From Capsicum annuum (Eukaryota > Streptophyta > Magnoliopsida > Solanales > Solanaceae), in the NCBI RefSeq assembly GCF_002878395.1, contig NC_061121.1, positions 131,857,709-131,921,708 on the forward strand: a DNA stretch of 64,000 nucleotides, in the 5' to 3' direction. The notes under the pieces were generated by a model. It did not search any database, was not told the DNA's origin, and saw nothing but the letters and a program-made list of their open reading frames with translations. The translations under genes and the position numbers were made by a program. Of the stretch, positions 62,041 through 64,000 are shown in pieces. Positions within the stretch are counted from its first letter, which is position 1; every line of letters starts with the position of its first letter.

Positions 62041-64000
62041 CAATCCACACCCTTCTTCTCTTCAAATCAACCGTCCCTCCCCCCTCTTTCGATAGTTTCT
62101 CTCAAGCTTCTCCAAACCAATAGTTCTGTAAATTTACCTCTTCAATCCTCGACGACATCAACCTCCGATGATAAATAGTTGGACTTTGAATTTCTTCAAC
62201 CGTCAATCGACGTGACAACATTGCTTTCCGATGACAACAACTTCGAGTTCTTCATTGCCCCTTATTTTTTTTCACAGGTAAAAAATTAGGGTTTTTTAGT
62301 TATAAAGAAAAAGCGGAACTTGATCCAACTTCTCTTCCAGTATTGGTTAACAATTTCAATATTTGTTGCTTAAATTTGAAATTGAGACTAAAAAGAATCC
62401 TAATATCTGGTATTTCTTCTCTTCTCTTTTCGGAGTAAAATATGATTTTTTGTTGTTATTGTAGTTCTTATTGTCGAACTATTAATTCGATTTATTGGTG
62501 TCTGTTGAGTTTTTTGAAGTTTGATTTTTGTTGTTTCTATTTGTACAATCAAAACAACATGTTGGTGTTTTTGGTCACAGTTGATATTGTTGGTGTATGT
62601 GTTGTGTTAGTGTTGCTGGGTTGATTTATTATTGTTCTTGAAAAAATGGTGTATTTGATATTAAATGGTGATATTGCCGTTGTTCTATTGAACAAAATCT
62701 TGACTATCTGATGCAACAGATTTACTAGCTGATGCAATAAATGAACCATTTGATGCAATAGATGAACCATCTGATACAACAAATTTACCATTGAATGCAA
62801 CTGATGAACTATCTGCTGGGTGAAATCCTATCAACTATTCCAACAGGACGACATGTCCAAGACTTAGATTTCTTTCAGCAGATCATTCATCTGTTGCGAG
62901 AGATTACCCTTCTATTAGAAGAAACCCAAACAATGTTGATAGTTGATAACAGTTCCAACTGGTGACTCGTATGTTACAACAGATGAATGATCTATTGCAC
63001 AGACCAATCATCTATTTCAACAGATGAATGATCTGTTGAAAGAAATCACAACAATATTAAAAATGTTTTTATTATTTCGAACAGATTACTCATCCGTTGC
63101 AAAGGTTAGTTATATGTTGCAACTGATAACCCACCTATTACAACAACTGCGTGATCTATTCAAACTAATATTTTATGTGTTGTACATGTTAGATTTACTG
63201 TTATCATTTTTTAACGATGCATTAATCAATTATAATCTTTTCTATTTTCCTGTTATTTTCAGATAATATGGCTCCCAAAAGAAAAGAAATCCAATCAAGT
63301 CCTAGTAAAGGAATAAGTGAAGCAGCTAGGCTACATCCACTACTCTATGAGCTTGCTTTACAAGCGATATCACACTTAGAAGCAAAAGATAATGAGCATA
63401 GGGATGAGGAATATTTCCAAAGAGATAATTTAAATGCTATAGCCCTTCTACTGAAGAGTTGGTCAAAACCTTCAGCATTGATAGTTATTTCGCGAGAATG
63501 CAGTGCGATGGTGCTACAGATTTAACTGGCGATTCGGTGGTTAAGTCAGACATGAGAAAATCTTTTGACACCTTCAGAAAAATACTTCGAGATAAAAAAT
63601 TGGATGCTTATTTCAGGGACAACTGCTTAGGGCAATATCTTGATTTGCCAGAGGAAAACAATGCTTATTTCTAAATGTCCATGGTATATGATCTTTTCAA
63701 CGTAGGTTTATGTATGAAAATGAAGATAATATGGATGAGGTGTGGAAAAATTACTGTGGTATCCTGTTTTTTTTTGGTTGGAAGGAGTTTGCCATAGTTA
63801 CTGGACTAAAATGTTATCCTTCTTCTTCTTATCAGCTTATACTTATTATAATCCAAAAAAGTACCCCACATACCCAAAAAAGGTAAAGGCGAATCAAGTT
63901 ATGGTGATGACTTGGTGTCCCTTATTGGTCCAAGCTTCAAAAATAAAAAATTGATTGAAGAGTTGAAAGGTAAAAGACTTTCAAAGAAGTACAAACAATC
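62041..64000 (+). pseudogene. E4: DUF1985/Ulp1-like gene, 5' part, runs off the right edge
   Basis: A CT-rich leader (62041-62277) ends at a CACAG|GTAAAAA donor. A roughly 1-kb intron ends at TTTTCAG (63262), and the ATG lies at 63268. The protein opens [20 protein letters not shown], a start I recall from pepper Ulp1-like repeats. After a frameshift near 63445 it continues with [20 protein letters not shown] and [24 protein letters not shown] at 63672 and a frameshift near 63700 precede DEVWKNYCG-like and FFGWKEFAIVTGLKCYP words of DUF1985. The C48 protease end should lie beyond base 64000. The E2 gene has a different N-terminus, so the two are separate lineages. At least two frameshifts and one stop make it a pseudogene here. 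Confidence 0.78.
62690..63155 (+). repeat. E4 palindromic repeat (CAACAGAT/ATCTGTTG) in the 5' intron
   Basis: A 20-24-bp spaced repeat of GATGCAACAGAT / GATGAACCATCT / GATGAATGATCTGTTG words. Clear palindromes lie at 63018-63038 (arms CAACAGAT and ATCTGTTG around GAATG) and 62978-62998 (one mismatch). An inverted version, CAGATCATTCATCTG, lies near 62878. All are confined to the intron. Confidence 0.85.

Overview
This window is nuclear DNA of a flowering plant, most probably a Solanaceae species. Capsicum is my best guess, from the style of the Ulp1-like and sirevirus-like coding fragments; that is inference. The grounds are GT-AG introns, about 65-70% A+T, one canonical cytosolic GAPDH (GAPC) gene with ten coding exons, and nested plant transposable elements of at least six types. 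GAPC is the only gene that looks intact. Nearly all other coding sequence belongs to decayed mobile elements.

Layout. 1-3960: 5' part of a minus-strand L1-type LINE. 4300-12902: minus-strand Ty1-copia element of sirevirus type (5' LTR 12089-12902, tRNA-Met-type primer site, gag, pol, then an extra 'env-position' ORF). No 3' LTR is visible; it is probably off the left edge beyond the LINE. 12903-15821: 3' half of a second, plus-strand copia element that begins abruptly at the sirevirus LTR, so it was probably split by it. 15822-19090: AT-rich intergenic DNA with small repeats. 19094-21738: GAPC with paired G-boxes, TATA box and 3' UTR.

21739-26624 (E1): a small MULE-like element with about 60-bp terminal inverted repeats (TIRs) in the GAPC 3' flank. 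It carries a possible captured exon and is itself split by a 3.3-kb PIF/Harbinger-like element holding a Myb/SANT-like ORF1 gene. A second, diverged copy of the GAPC 3' UTR follows at 26628-26808. 26814-38950 (E2): a Mutator-like transposase gene (+) facing an intron-rich DUF1985/Ulp1 (C48) protease gene (-), the pairing known from Kaonashi-type MULEs. 38950-61362 (E3): a 22-kb element with TIRs of about 200 bp. It carries a plant mobile domain (PMD) gene (+) and a second MULE transposase (-), and a 9.9-kb Ty3-gypsy element (39150-49027) with 2.4-kb LTRs sits inside its left TIR. 62041-64000 (E4): the 5' part of another DUF1985/Ulp1-type gene running off the right edge.

Most interesting signal: E1, E2, E3 and E4 each carry their own short palindrome, repeated many times in non-coding DNA. 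E1 uses TTGTGCACT/AGTGCACAA, E2 uses GTTATGTAT/ATACATAAC, E3 uses AACTCACTT/AAGTGAGTT and E4 uses CAACAGAT/ATCTGTTG. E1 and E3 share the outer TIR sequence and a subterminal block, and the palindromes occupy the same positions in both, yet the palindrome sequence differs completely. This looks like a family of Mutator-like elements with a conserved terminal skeleton and an exchangeable palindromic cassette.
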